Below, one piece after another: positions 8,762-16,907 of a stretch of 64,000 nucleotides of DNA (its first letter is position 1; each line of letters begins with the position of its first letter). The position numbers and the translations under genes are program-made. Below the pieces are notes generated by a model. The model made no database searches. It saw only the letters and a list, made by a program, of their open reading frames with translations, and was not told where the DNA came from. The DNA lies in assembly GCF_900996245.1 (NCBI RefSeq), contig NZ_CAAJGK010000048.1, positions 1 through 64,000 on the forward strand. The letters run 5' to 3'. The DNA is from Paraburkholderia sp. BCC1886 (GTDB lineage: Bacteria > Pseudomonadota > Gammaproteobacteria > Burkholderiales > Burkholderiaceae).

Positions 8762-9208
8762 ATGAGCGCAGACAAGAAACTTGAAGACCTTATCGGCAGT
8801 GAGCGGCGCGCGAGTGCGCCTGCCGCGAATTATCAGAATGCGACCCGCTGGGGAGATCTGATTTTTCTGTCTGGGAAATCGTTACGCGAGTCGGTCCGGG
8901 GAAGGTTGGGCGCGGAGTTCACGGTGGAGGATGGGCAACGCTTTGCGAGGCAGGTCGCCCTTGAGTTGTTACTGGTGCTGCGCGACGAGCTCGGCAGTCT
9001 GGATCGGATCAAGCAGTTCGTCGAGTTACAAGGATTCGTCAACGCGACCGCGGACTTCGAGGATCATGCGAAAGTGCTGGACGGTGCATCCGATGTGTTG
9101 GTCGAGGTGCTGGGCAACGTCGGGATTCACTCGCGATCCGTATTCGGCGCGTCTTCTCTGCGCGGCGGACAGCCCGTTATTCTGAGGGCCGTCGTCGGTA
9201 TCGGCTGA
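8762..9208 (+). CDS. RidA/YjgF-like family protein
   Basis: A 148-residue protein; the ATG at 8762 places the family start directly at the N-terminus, whereas the longer open frame adds an unlikely leader. The segment NYQNATRWGDLIFLSGKS and the late SRSVFGASSLRGGQPVIL match the RidA-like superfamily in its approximately 150-residue branch. An Arg near residue 125 fits the conserved active-site region, but the canonical EIE ending is VILRA. RidA proteins hydrolyse reactive enamines/imines released by PLP dehydratases, and such a dehydratase is encoded at 4470-5525. That functional link is an inference. Confidence 0.8.
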   Translation: MSADKKLEDLIGSERRASAPAANYQNATRWGDLIFLSGKSLRESVRGRLGAEFTVEDGQRFARQVALELLLVLRDELGSLDRIKQFVELQGFVNATADFEDHAKVLDGASDVLVEVLGNVGIHSRSVFGASSLRGGQPVILRAVVGIG

Positions 9209-9232
9209 GCGTCGTCGCTCATGAGGACGCGT

Positions 9233-9253
9233 GGGAACGATTTCATCGTTCCC
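9233..9253. terminator. Hairpin between convergent genes
   Basis: GGGAACGAT-TTC-ATCGTTCCC forms a perfect 9-bp stem between the RidA-like gene and the convergent membrane-protein gene. There is no clear T-tract on either side, so it is a possible but unproven transcription terminator. Confidence 0.4.
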
Positions 9254-9260
9254 AGCCTGA

Positions 9261-9764
9261 CTACCGCATCTTCTTATCTTCCCGCTTCGCGTCCTCCATT
9301 GCCTCAGGCTCCAACTCCTCCGCGGACCGATTCAGATGGATGAATACGCCCCAGCATGCAAGTAGAAGGCCGGTAGAGGCGATCAGCCACGCCGCGTATC
9401 GAAGCTGCGATGGATCCTGATGCAATGCTTTAAAGGTCGCAACGAGCCCTTCGATAGCCAGCGCAACGACCACCACCACGAGGAACCGGGACATAAACCG
9501 CCGCACTCGGGTGGGCGCGCTGACATCGGCCTCGCGAATGACTTCTTCCTCCACGATCGTCTCGGCGATCTGCAAAGCGACAACCGCTCCAGCCAGCAAC
9601 CCCAACGCTTCGATAACGGACAGTGCGCCGGCCTCGTCCCACTGACCCGTAAACGCGCCCCAGCCGACACGAGCGGCAATGGCAATCAACAGCAGTGCCG
9701 CGCAGGTGAAGAGAACAGCCATTAGCCCATGGATAAGCGAAAAGAAACGCATGAGGAACTTCAT
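9261..9764 (-). CDS. Conserved inner-membrane protein, four predicted helices
   Basis: I start this 167-residue protein at the ATG at 9764 (MKFLMRFFSLIHG). The longer frame has a charged, non-membrane leader. Four hydrophobic segments are visible, around residues 8-32, 48-68, 90-112 and 122-142, with a charged C-terminal tail rich in E, D and K. I do not recognise a functional family. It lies 86 bp downstream of the alpha/beta hydrolase gene on the same strand, so the two may be co-transcribed. Confidence 0.7.
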   Translation of the reverse strand: MKFLMRFFSLIHGLMAVLFTCAALLLIAIAARVGWGAFTGQWDEAGALSVIEALGLLAGAVVALQIAETIVEEEVIREADVSAPTRVRRFMSRFLVVVVVALAIEGLVATFKALHQDPSQLRYAAWLIASTGLLLACWGVFIHLNRSAEELEPEAMEDAKREDKKMR

Positions 9765-9850
9765 CTGGTGAGGGCTCCGCTGAATTGCAGGTAAATGGTG
9801 GGTGCCGGACTCGAGGGCTCCATGGCCGGTGCGGCCCGAACGATTCGCGA

Positions 9851-10807
9851 CTATTGAAGACGAGATTGGAAGAACCGTAGCGCTTGCCTGTTCATCTCGG
9901 CATGGAACGCAGTGCGATCGAATCCCTTTTCGTCGACGCAGATCCCGGGAGTGTTTTTCAATAGTTCCGGCGGACAAGGCGCAAGAAAAGCAAAATGCGC
10001 AGAATCGGGTACAGGATGAAAGTCGGGTCTCTGCGGCAGCGCGTTCGCAAGGTCCATACCCGTCTCAGGCAGCACACCATCGCCGCCATACTGTGAGACC
10101 CAGAGTTGAATCGGCGCTTTCACGTCTTTCAGGCTGGTTGCCGTTGGGAACTCGTCAACCGGGTCGGCGATAACGTAGGCCTTGATCCGTGGATCGTGAG
10201 TCAGTGGCTGCAGAGGAATCTGTTTGCGGCGAAGTTGATCGCAAATCGGCAGAGTCGAGTCGGGGCAGGGTACGTTGGCGTTGAGGAAATCCGGATTGCC
10301 GCCGGCCAGCACGAGGCCTGTATAGCCGCCGCGTGAAAAGCCGAAGAAACCTATCGATGCCGGGTTGATACGTGACGAATCGGACGCTGCACCGAGCATG
10401 TAATCGATAAGGCGCTTGATATCCGTTGGGCGCTCGACGAACGAGGACAAGTCGGCGGCAAGGCTCATATCGGCGAGCGTGTCGCCCGGGTGATCGATCG
10501 CCGCTACCACGAACCCGGCGTCGGCCAACGTCTCTGCAAGGTCGTGATGATTGAGGAACGTCCCGCCATGTCCGTGCGAAATGACAATCAAGGGAAGCGA
10601 CGTTCCCATCGTCGGGCAGTCACGGTTCGCTTTCAGCAGATAAGGTCCGATAGACAGCTGGTGAGCGACGGACGCGCACGGGGTCCAGACGACAGCCTTT
10701 AACGCAGGGCCATTTGCATCGGCGGGGACTTGAACGAACCTGATTCCCGCGGCTCGTGAAACCGGCACACACAGGCACAACAAGACCGCCAGAATGATTG
10801 CTCTCAT
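9851..10807 (-). CDS. Secreted alpha/beta hydrolase (PAF-acetylhydrolase/dienelactone hydrolase-like)
   Basis: A 318-residue protein from the ATG at 10807, opening with a signal peptide (MRAIILAVLLCLCVPVSRAAG). The nucleophile elbow is G-F-S-R-G-G. The oxyanion region is recognisable as LPLIVISHGHGGTFLNH, and a late SAHFAFLAPC supplies the probable catalytic His. This arrangement fits predicted dienelactone-hydrolase or platelet-activating-factor acetylhydrolase-like enzymes exported to the periplasm. The substrate is unknown. A tetracysteine pattern (CASV, CPTM, CPDS, CDQL) suggests disulfides. Confidence 0.8.
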   Translation of the reverse strand: MRAIILAVLLCLCVPVSRAAGIRFVQVPADANGPALKAVVWTPCASVAHQLSIGPYLLKANRDCPTMGTSLPLIVISHGHGGTFLNHHDLAETLADAGFVVAAIDHPGDTLADMSLAADLSSFVERPTDIKRLIDYMLGAASDSSRINPASIGFFGFSRGGYTGLVLAGGNPDFLNANVPCPDSTLPICDQLRRKQIPLQPLTHDPRIKAYVIADPVDEFPTATSLKDVKAPIQLWVSQYGGDGVLPETGMDLANALPQRPDFHPVPDSAHFAFLAPCPPELLKNTPGICVDEKGFDRTAFHAEMNRQALRFFQSRLQ

Positions 10808-11059
10808 GTGGTTTCCAATAGCAATTCGACAACGGTATTCGTTCTTGCGCGCGAAGGCAGCCAATAGTATCAGTTGTCGTGCGCAGGGAGCCTTCTGTCG
10901 ATTGCTTAACCACAGTGTCCGCGACAGGACGCGATGACTGCAGTCATGCGGTCCGTCTCTGCCGCCTCACACGCGGCAATCACCATCGGCACGATCGAAC
11001 TGCCGCCGTTTTCGGCTTCCGCGGACTCCTTGCAACGCGCGTCGCGCTGCTTGCGTCAA

Positions 11060-12439
11060 TCAAGCTTGGCGTTTGGCGCGGGGCTTCTGAACACTAAATG
11101 GACTGCCGTTGGAAAAGCCATTACTTTTTTCCTGGGATACCGTGCGTTGCGCTGCGGGCTTGCGCTTGTTCTCGCCACTTTGAGGGCGTGACTTTTTATT
11201 AGGCACTTGCGCAGAGGCAGAAGCGGTTTGCGCTGCTTTCGGCTTCTTCGGTTTTTTGGGCTTCTTGATGAGCTCGCCCGCTGCGCTGGTTTGCGGCACG
11301 CGATGTTCCGCCTCGAACCCCGGCTCTTCTTCACGACGCAATGTCTGTCCGATCAGTGCTTCGATTGCAGCCAGTTGCGGCGCTTCATCGGCGCATACGA
11401 GGGACACCGCCACGCCGCTGGCCCCTGCTCGTCCGGTGCGGCCAATACGGTGCACATAGTCTTGCGCAACGATTGGCAGATCGACGTTGATCACCAGCGG
11501 CAGGTCGTCGATATCCAGACCGCGAGCAGCGACGTCGGTGGCAACCAGCATGCGGACTTCGCCCGTCTTGAAGCGTTCCAGCGCACGCAGTCGTGCAGGT
11601 TGCGGTTTGTCACCGTGAATCGTGTCGACCGCGTAACCCGCGTCATTCAGCATGGCTGCGAGGTAATCCACGCCATTGCGGGTTTTGACGAACACCAGGG
11701 CGTGCTGCCATTTGTTCTCGGCGACGAGATGCATGAAGAGATCGGGTTTGTTCTTCTTATCGACCGTCACTACCCACTGTTTGATCTTGCCGACAGTGGA
11801 ATTGGGCGGGCTGACACTGACATTGACCGGAGCGTGCAGAATGCCCGCGGCCATCGCGCGAATCTCGTCGGAGAACGTAGCGGAGAACAACAGGGTCTGG
11901 CGCCGGGCGGGAAGGGCGGCAAACACGGCATTGAGTTCGCGTTCGAAGCCGAGATCGAGCATGCGGTCGGCTTCATCCAGCACCAGCGTTTGTACCTGAT
12001 CGAATTGCACGGCGTTCTGACGATTCAGATCGAGCAGGCGGCCCGGCGTCGCAACGAGCACGTCCACGCCTTTGCGCAACGTCATCATTTGAGGGTTGAT
12101 GCTCACGCCGCCGTAGGCCGCGAGAAACCGTAGGTCGAGGCCTTCGCCGTAATCGACGAAGCTCTGCAGAACCTGTTCGGCCAGTTCCCGCGTGGGCACC
12201 AGCACCAGGACGCGTGCCCGATTACTGGATACCGGCGGCCCGTTTTGCACTAGCCGCTGCAACAGCGGCAGCGCAAAACCCGCCGTTTTTCCAGTGCCGG
12301 TCTGTGCCGCAGCCATGACGTCCTTGCCGCTGAGCACAGCAGGAATTGCCTTGGCCTGCACCGGCGTAGGCGTCTGATAATTAAGGTCCTGCAGAGTACG
12401 CAGCAAGGGATCGATCAGGCCAAGCGAGGCAAAAGACAT
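11060..12439 (-). CDS. rhlE: DEAD-box ATP-dependent RNA helicase, RhlE type
   Basis: From the ATG at 12439 this is 459 residues beginning MSFASLGLIDPLLRTL, the standard RhlE start. The helicase motifs are in order: Q motif (YQTPTPVQAKAIP), motif I AQTGTGKT, DEAD in LVLDEADRML, SAT in LFSATF, and HRIGRTGRAG (motif VI). The C-terminal 80 residues form a Lys/Arg/Pro-rich tail (IKKPKKPKKPK), typical of RhlE proteins and likely to bind RNA. RhlE helicases act in rRNA maturation and RNA turnover, often at low temperature. It is transcribed alone. Confidence 0.92.
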   Translation of the reverse strand: MSFASLGLIDPLLRTLQDLNYQTPTPVQAKAIPAVLSGKDVMAAAQTGTGKTAGFALPLLQRLVQNGPPVSSNRARVLVLVPTRELAEQVLQSFVDYGEGLDLRFLAAYGGVSINPQMMTLRKGVDVLVATPGRLLDLNRQNAVQFDQVQTLVLDEADRMLDLGFERELNAVFAALPARRQTLLFSATFSDEIRAMAAGILHAPVNVSVSPPNSTVGKIKQWVVTVDKKNKPDLFMHLVAENKWQHALVFVKTRNGVDYLAAMLNDAGYAVDTIHGDKPQPARLRALERFKTGEVRMLVATDVAARGLDIDDLPLVINVDLPIVAQDYVHRIGRTGRAGASGVAVSLVCADEAPQLAAIEALIGQTLRREEEPGFEAEHRVPQTSAAGELIKKPKKPKKPKAAQTASASAQVPNKKSRPQSGENKRKPAAQRTVSQEKSNGFSNGSPFSVQKPRAKRQA

Positions 12440-12579
12440 TGGCGTATTCCGGGCTAAAGCTGCAATTCTAGCGGTTGGCGCCGTGCATCGGCAGCAAACG
12501 CGCGGATGGACCAACGCCATGCTTGGAACGCGTGAGTCATGCCGATTGCTATGAGTTGCGACCCGGTGCGTTGTGATGA

Positions 12580-12909
12580 CTACGTCGACTCGAGTGGCCA
12601 AACCTCGACTACACCATGCGCTACAGCGCAGGGCGTCTTCGACACCTTCTCCACTGCTTCCGCTAATGTCGAGGCTTCAATAATGGCGAAACCGGCTACG
12701 GGCAAAGAAGAGGACATGAACGGCCCCGTTCTGGTTTCGACACCTCTCGCATCGGGGTTACGAACCTGAACGGGGATTCCGGCCACCCCCATCAGATTGC
12801 CGGACTCGCGCAGCATTGCGTCATGCGCGTGGGCCGCGTCCCGGATGTTTGCATCGGTGCGGTCGTATCCCTGCTGATCGCCATATCCGATCGTGATGAA
12901 TTTAGCCAT
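12580..12909 (-). CDS. YCII-related protein
   Basis: A 109-residue single-domain protein resembling the YCII family (dimeric alpha+beta barrel). The segments KFITIGYGDQQGYD, AHDAMLRESGNLMGVAGIPVQVR and FAIIEASTLAEAVEKVSKTPCA follow the usual strand-helix order. YCII proteins are often linked to small-molecule turnover or fused to sigma factors, but their chemistry is poorly defined. A GGGAG ribosome-binding site precedes the ATG. No operon partner is visible. Confidence 0.75.
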   Translation of the reverse strand: MAKFITIGYGDQQGYDRTDANIRDAAHAHDAMLRESGNLMGVAGIPVQVRNPDARGVETRTGPFMSSSLPVAGFAIIEASTLAEAVEKVSKTPCAVAHGVVEVWPLEST

Positions 12910-13041
12910 GGTCGCAGTCTCCCTCAGGGCGTCCCGGCCTCTCAGGCTTGTATAACGCCGAAGACGAGATAAGTCGTACTGTAGGCGTTATTCGCGTGTT
13001 TTCAATGACGGGACGTAGCAGGAAAGAGAACGGTTCGCAGC

Positions 13042-13440
13042 TTATTGCTTCTTGTATCTCCGCATCGCCTCCGCCGTCACCGGCGTGAAAAAATTGACCA
13101 GGTTCCCATCCGGATCACGAACCAGCAACGAGCGATTCCCCCAAGGTTGAGTCGTCGGCTCCTGCACGACCTCGGCCTCCAACGTTCTTATCTTTCGATA
13201 TTCCGCATCGACATCCTTTACGAGAAACTCCAGGATAACCGAGCGATTGCCTCCAGCCGTCGCAGCGCCGCCGTAAAACATGTCCATCGTGCGCTGACTG
13301 CCGATCGCCAGTGTGCACGTCGGCGACGCCAGCTCTGCAAATTCTTCGCCGAGCCATTTGGCCTCGAGCCCGAGCGCCTCGTAGAATCGGACGAGTCGAA
13401 CGATGTCGTCTGTGATAATCCGCGTTGAAACGAAGTCCAT
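13042..13440 (-). CDS. VOC (glyoxalase/bleomycin-resistance) family protein
   Basis: A 132-residue vicinal-oxygen-chelate protein starting at the ATG at 13440 (MDFVSTRIITDDIVRLVRFYEALG), preceded by AAGGGA. The two beta-alpha-beta-beta-beta modules are visible, ending in the characteristic GNRSLLVRDPDGNLVNFFTP. Family members bind a metal and act as dioxygenases, glyoxalases or antibiotic-binding proteins; the substrate cannot be told here. It is divergent from the WYL regulator, with a perfect inverted repeat between them. Confidence 0.85.
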   Translation of the reverse strand: MDFVSTRIITDDIVRLVRFYEALGLEAKWLGEEFAELASPTCTLAIGSQRTMDMFYGGAATAGGNRSVILEFLVKDVDAEYRKIRTLEAEVVQEPTTQPWGNRSLLVRDPDGNLVNFFTPVTAEAMRRYKKQ

Positions 13441-13506
13441 TTTCAGTCCCTTGTGTGATGAGCCATAAGGCAATGTGCCGCCGCCATGCCCATACTACGA
13501 AAGGCC

Positions 13507-13528
13507 TGCTGACACCGTTCTGTCAGCA
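13507..13528. promoter_or_regulatory. Candidate operator for the WYL regulator
   Basis: TGCTGACA-CCGTTC-TGTCAGCA is a perfect 8-bp inverted repeat with a 6-nt spacer, ending 11 bp before the regulator's ATG and 66 bp from the divergent VOC gene's start. Its position over the regulator's leader fits negative autoregulation plus control of the VOC gene. Confidence 0.6.
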
Positions 13529-13539
13529 ATGAACCCGAT

Positions 13540-14244
13540 ATGCGCCGATCCGATCGTCTTTTTCAGATCATTCAAATCCTGCGTCGCTCGACGCGTCCTT
13601 TGACCGCGAGTCGTCTTTCCGAAGAGCTGGAAGTCTCGGTGCGTACGGTCTATCGCGACGTCGCCGATCTGATGGCGCAACACGTGCCCATTCGCGGTGA
13701 AGCCGGTACGGGCTATGTCCTCGATCGTCGCTACGACATGCCGGCCCTCATGCTGACTGCCGATGAACTGGAGGCCGCGGTGCTCGGCGCGCAGTGGGTG
13801 GCGCAGCGCAGCGACCCTGTTCTCGCACGGGCGGCGCAAGATCTGATCGCCAAGATTGCGGCGTCGGTACCGGAGCGGCTGCGTCCGTTCATCGCCGAAC
13901 CGACGATCAGAACGATGGGGCCATTGACGAACACAGTGGATACGCTGGATGTCACCCGTTTGCGTGTGTCGATTCGCGAAGGCCGCAAGCTGCACATTCG
14001 CTATCGCGACGAGCAAGGGCAGGTGAGTGAGCGCACGGTTTGGCCGCTTCTCTTAGGTTATGCCGAGGCCGTTCGGCTGTGCGCTGCGTGGTGTGAGCTA
14101 CGAAGCGAATTCCGGCACTTCAGAACCGATCGCATCGTGGCTGTGGACTATCTCGACGAACGCCACGGCGAGCGGCGTGCGGCGCTGATGGCGCGGTGGA
14201 AGCGGTATATGAAAACCGCTCGCGGAGTCGATCTGAAAGAGTGA
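13540..14244 (+). CDS. HTH-WYL (YafY/DeoR-like) transcriptional regulator
   Basis: A 234-residue protein. The N-terminal winged helix (MRRSDRLFQIIQILRRSTRPLTASRLSEELEVSVRTVYRDV, residues 1-55) is of the HTH_11/DeoR type. The C-terminal WYL-type domain reads IRYRDEQGQVSERTVWPLLLGYAEAVRLCAAWCELRSEFRHFR, with the WYL signature diverged. WYL domains are thought to sense ligands or nucleic acids. It is divergent from the VOC gene, and the repeat at 13507-13528 is a likely binding site. Confidence 0.88.
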   Translation: MRRSDRLFQIIQILRRSTRPLTASRLSEELEVSVRTVYRDVADLMAQHVPIRGEAGTGYVLDRRYDMPALMLTADELEAAVLGAQWVAQRSDPVLARAAQDLIAKIAASVPERLRPFIAEPTIRTMGPLTNTVDTLDVTRLRVSIREGRKLHIRYRDEQGQVSERTVWPLLLGYAEAVRLCAAWCELRSEFRHFRTDRIVAVDYLDERHGERRAALMARWKRYMKTARGVDLKE

Positions 14245-14291
14245 TGAAGTTCCAGGACGACTGAAGCGTTGCAGAGGCGGCGCAGGTATCC

Positions 14292-15239
14292 TCACACGCC
14301 CAATGCCGCTCTCGCCGAAGTCCGCTGTATCGACTGCGGCGGCTGCCCAAACGCGCGGAGAAACGCTTGCCGCATGCGTTCGCGATCGCCGAAACCGGTT
14401 TCGCGCGCAATCACTTCTATCGGGTGCCGGGTCGTCTCCATCATCAGGCGAGCCGCTTCCACACGCAGACGTTCGATGGCCTTGGCGGGCGACTGCCCCG
14501 TCTCCTCGCGAAACACCCGGCTGAACTGACGCGGACTCAGGCTTGCGACTTCGGCGAGCGCCTCGACCGACAGATCGCTCGCCAGGTTTTCGGTTGCATG
14601 GGTGAGCGCCATCTGCACGCGATCGGACTTCGCATCCATGTCGAGGAGCGCGGAAAACTGCGACTGCCCGCCGCCGCGCCGCTGATGCATGACCAGCTTG
14701 CGCGCGACGCTCCGCGCGGTCTGCAAGCCAAAATCCTTTTCGACGATCGCGAGCGCGAGGTCGACGCCGGCTGTCATTCCCGCCGACGTCCAGATCTGTC
14801 CGTCCACGACGAAAATCCGGTCGTCGTCGAGATTGACATCGGGGTACTGCTTCCTGAACACCTGAGCATGAAACCAGTGCGTCGTGACAGACTTCCCGTC
14901 GAGCAATCCGGCGGCGGCCAGCACGAACGTGCCGGTGCAGACGGCGGCGACTCGCCGGCTTTGGGCCGGCGCATCGCGCAGGTAGTCGATCAGGCTGGCG
15001 GGCGGCAGACGGCACTCGTTGTCGCCGGCCACGATGAGCGTGTCGTACGTCCCATCCCGCAGCCGTTCGGTGTTGACGGAAAAGCTTTGCGACGTCATCA
15101 CCGGACCGGCGTCTTCAGAAACCAGTTTGAACTGATACACCCGCTCGCCGCGCACGAGATTCGCGTATTCGAAAACGCTCGCAACGGCGAGCCCCAACGG
15201 CTGAAAATTCGGATAAACGACGAGCCCGATTGTGTGCAT
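14292..15239 (-). CDS. GlxA family AraC-type regulator (DJ-1/PfpI + AraC HTH)
   Basis: A 315-residue protein from the ATG at 15239 (MHTIGLVVYPNFQPLG). Residues 1-180 form a DJ-1/PfpI (class I glutamine amidotransferase-like) domain with the nucleophile-elbow cysteine in AAVCTGTFVLAAAGLLDG. Residues about 215-310 carry two AraC helix-turn-helices (LSVEALAEVASLSPRQFSRVFREETG and HPIEVIARETGFGDRERMRQAFLRAFGQPP). It is divergent from the SDR gene at 15427. It is clearly paralogous to the protein at 16908-17837. Confidence 0.9.
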   Translation of the reverse strand: MHTIGLVVYPNFQPLGLAVASVFEYANLVRGERVYQFKLVSEDAGPVMTSQSFSVNTERLRDGTYDTLIVAGDNECRLPPASLIDYLRDAPAQSRRVAAVCTGTFVLAAAGLLDGKSVTTHWFHAQVFRKQYPDVNLDDDRIFVVDGQIWTSAGMTAGVDLALAIVEKDFGLQTARSVARKLVMHQRRGGGQSQFSALLDMDAKSDRVQMALTHATENLASDLSVEALAEVASLSPRQFSRVFREETGQSPAKAIERLRVEAARLMMETTRHPIEVIARETGFGDRERMRQAFLRAFGQPPQSIQRTSARAALGV

Positions 15240-15315
15240 GACCGTCCTCACCAGACTGGCGGAAAACATTGGATATACCACGATTGAGACGCGGGTGCAG
15301 CGGAGCCGGCAGGAC

Positions 15316-15339
15316 ATGCAATGGCATAAATCATTGCAT
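15316..15339. promoter_or_regulatory. Candidate GlxA-type operator before the SDR gene
   Basis: ATGCAATG-GCATAAAT-CATTGCAT is a perfect 8-bp inverted repeat with an 8-nt spacer, between the GlxA regulator (start 15239) and the divergent SDR (start 15427). A partial third half-site, TCATTG, follows at 15345. Confidence 0.55.
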
Positions 15340-15426
15340 CTATGTCATTGAGGATAAGTAGAGGCAGGGTCAGAATGCCCTCAACCCAGACATTCCGTCG
15401 GGAAGACACTCCAAAGAGAAACGACC

Positions 15427-16242
15427 ATGACTGCATCCACTATCTCCACGAAAGGCACCGCGCTGATCACCGGCGCATCCTCCGGCATCGGCGCTGTTTA
15501 CGCCGACCGGCTGGCCAAACGCGGCTACGACCTGATTCTCGTGGCACGCAATGCCGAGCGCCTGAACGCATTAGCCTCGCGCCTGACTGCCGCGACCGGC
15601 CGCTCGGTGAGCACCATCGTCGCGGACCTCAACGACAAGGCTGCGCTCGCGAAGATCGAAAACGTCTTGCGCGAAGACTCGCGCATTACTGTGCTGGTGA
15701 ACAACGCGGGCGTCGGTTCGGTGACGTCGGTACTCAACGACAACGTCGACGAGATGGAAGCGATGATCGGTCTGAACATCACTGCGCTGACGCGTCTGAC
15801 CTACGCGGTCGCGCCGGTGTTCGCGGGCAAGGGGGCGGGCACGATCATCAATATCAGTTCGGCGGTCGGCATCGCCGTCGAGTTGCTGAACGGCGTCTAT
15901 AGCGCGTCGAAGTCGTATGTGCTGAGCTTCGGGCATACGCTGCAGCGCGACCTCGCGGATAAGGGCGTGCGCATCCAGACCGTGCTGCCTGCCGCGACGG
16001 CCACCGAGTTCTGGGACGTCGCGGGTTACGCGCAACAGAAAGAAGCGGCCAGCACGATGACGGCGGAGGATCTCGTCGACTCGGCGCTTGCCGGGCTCGA
16101 TCAGGGCGAACTGGTGACCATCCCGACCCTGCAGGACGGCGACGACTGGACGCGTTGGGAAGCGGCACGCCGCGCGCTGACGCCGAAGTTCGCGAATGCG
16201 AATCCTGCACCGCGCTATCTGCTCCCGACCGAACGGGTCTGA
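15427..16242 (+). CDS. Short-chain dehydrogenase/reductase
   Basis: A 271-residue classical-type SDR. It shows the cofactor loop TGASSGIGAVYA, the structural NNAGVGS motif, Ser in ISSAVG and the catalytic YSASK. It oxidises or reduces an alcohol/carbonyl with NAD(P)H; the Arg in the VARNAERL segment suggests NADP preference. The substrate is not evident. It is divergent from a GlxA-type regulator with a palindromic site in the shared promoter region. Confidence 0.88.
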   Translation: MTASTISTKGTALITGASSGIGAVYADRLAKRGYDLILVARNAERLNALASRLTAATGRSVSTIVADLNDKAALAKIENVLREDSRITVLVNNAGVGSVTSVLNDNVDEMEAMIGLNITALTRLTYAVAPVFAGKGAGTIINISSAVGIAVELLNGVYSASKSYVLSFGHTLQRDLADKGVRIQTVLPAATATEFWDVAGYAQQKEAASTMTAEDLVDSALAGLDQGELVTIPTLQDGDDWTRWEAARRALTPKFANANPAPRYLLPTERV

Positions 16243-16363
16243 TGCATGCGGCGGTCCTGGCGTCCCGTCATCGTGAAGATGCCGGAGCGCCAGGCCGTTA
16301 CGTGGGACGTCCTTCTGACCTGAGTTCGCACGATGCCGTCACCCGCTCGTCACCGCACTCGGG

Positions 16364-16753
16364 CTACTTGGGTCCGTATTGCATCTCGCCGTTGCCGAAC
16401 GACCAGTTTTCGCGATCGACCTCGACGAGACTGATCCAGACATTTTCTTTGCGGATCCCCGCTCTCGAATGAATACCATCGGCAACAGCGCGATAGAACG
16501 CCTTTTTAGTTTCGGTGGTTCTGCCGCTATTCCACGTCACCTGAATGAAGACGATATCCGGCGTGTAAGTCACCCCTAAATAACCCTCGCTGGGATAGAC
16601 CAGTTCGTCGGGCGCATGACGCGAGATGATCTGAAACTTGTCGTGTTCGGGTACGTTCGCGGTGGCGAGCATGGCTTCGTACACGACGTCGCTCACGGTG
16701 CGGACGACTTCCGCCGTGGCGGCCTGGGAGAGGTTGATGCGGACCAATGGCAT
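16364..16753 (-). CDS. Tautomerase family protein
   Basis: A 129-residue protein of the 4-oxalocrotonate tautomerase/MIF superfamily. After Met removal Pro1 becomes the catalytic base (M-P-LVRINL). It is about twice the length of a classical 4-OT subunit, which fits the longer fused or MIF-like branches. The segment ITYTPDI/VFIQVTWNSGRTTETKKAFYRAV carries the conserved N-S/T-G-R-x-x-x-x-K helix. It is divergent from the GlxA-type regulator at 16908, which may control it. Confidence 0.82.
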   Translation of the reverse strand: MPLVRINLSQAATAEVVRTVSDVVYEAMLATANVPEHDKFQIISRHAPDELVYPSEGYLGVTYTPDIVFIQVTWNSGRTTETKKAFYRAVADGIHSRAGIRKENVWISLVEVDRENWSFGNGEMQYGPK

Positions 16754-16797
16754 GTTCGCTTCCTTTGAGTGGGTCTGGAGTGAAACAGGTATCGCTC

Positions 16798-16817
16798 GAT
16801 CGATGGAAAAATCGATC
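16798..16817. promoter_or_regulatory. Candidate operator between tautomerase and GlxA genes
   Basis: GATCGAT-GGAAAA-ATCGATC is a perfect 7-bp inverted repeat with a 6-nt spacer in the 154-bp gap between the divergent genes. Its sequence is unlike the repeat at 15316-15339, so the two paralogous regulators may recognise different sites. Confidence 0.45.
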
Positions 16818-16907
16818 CGGTCGGTTCTGTGTCTCGACAGTCTGAAGCTTCACGCCCGTGGCGCCAATGTCATAATTGCCACCTTTCTCGCCATCGGGAC
16901 GTTCGCC

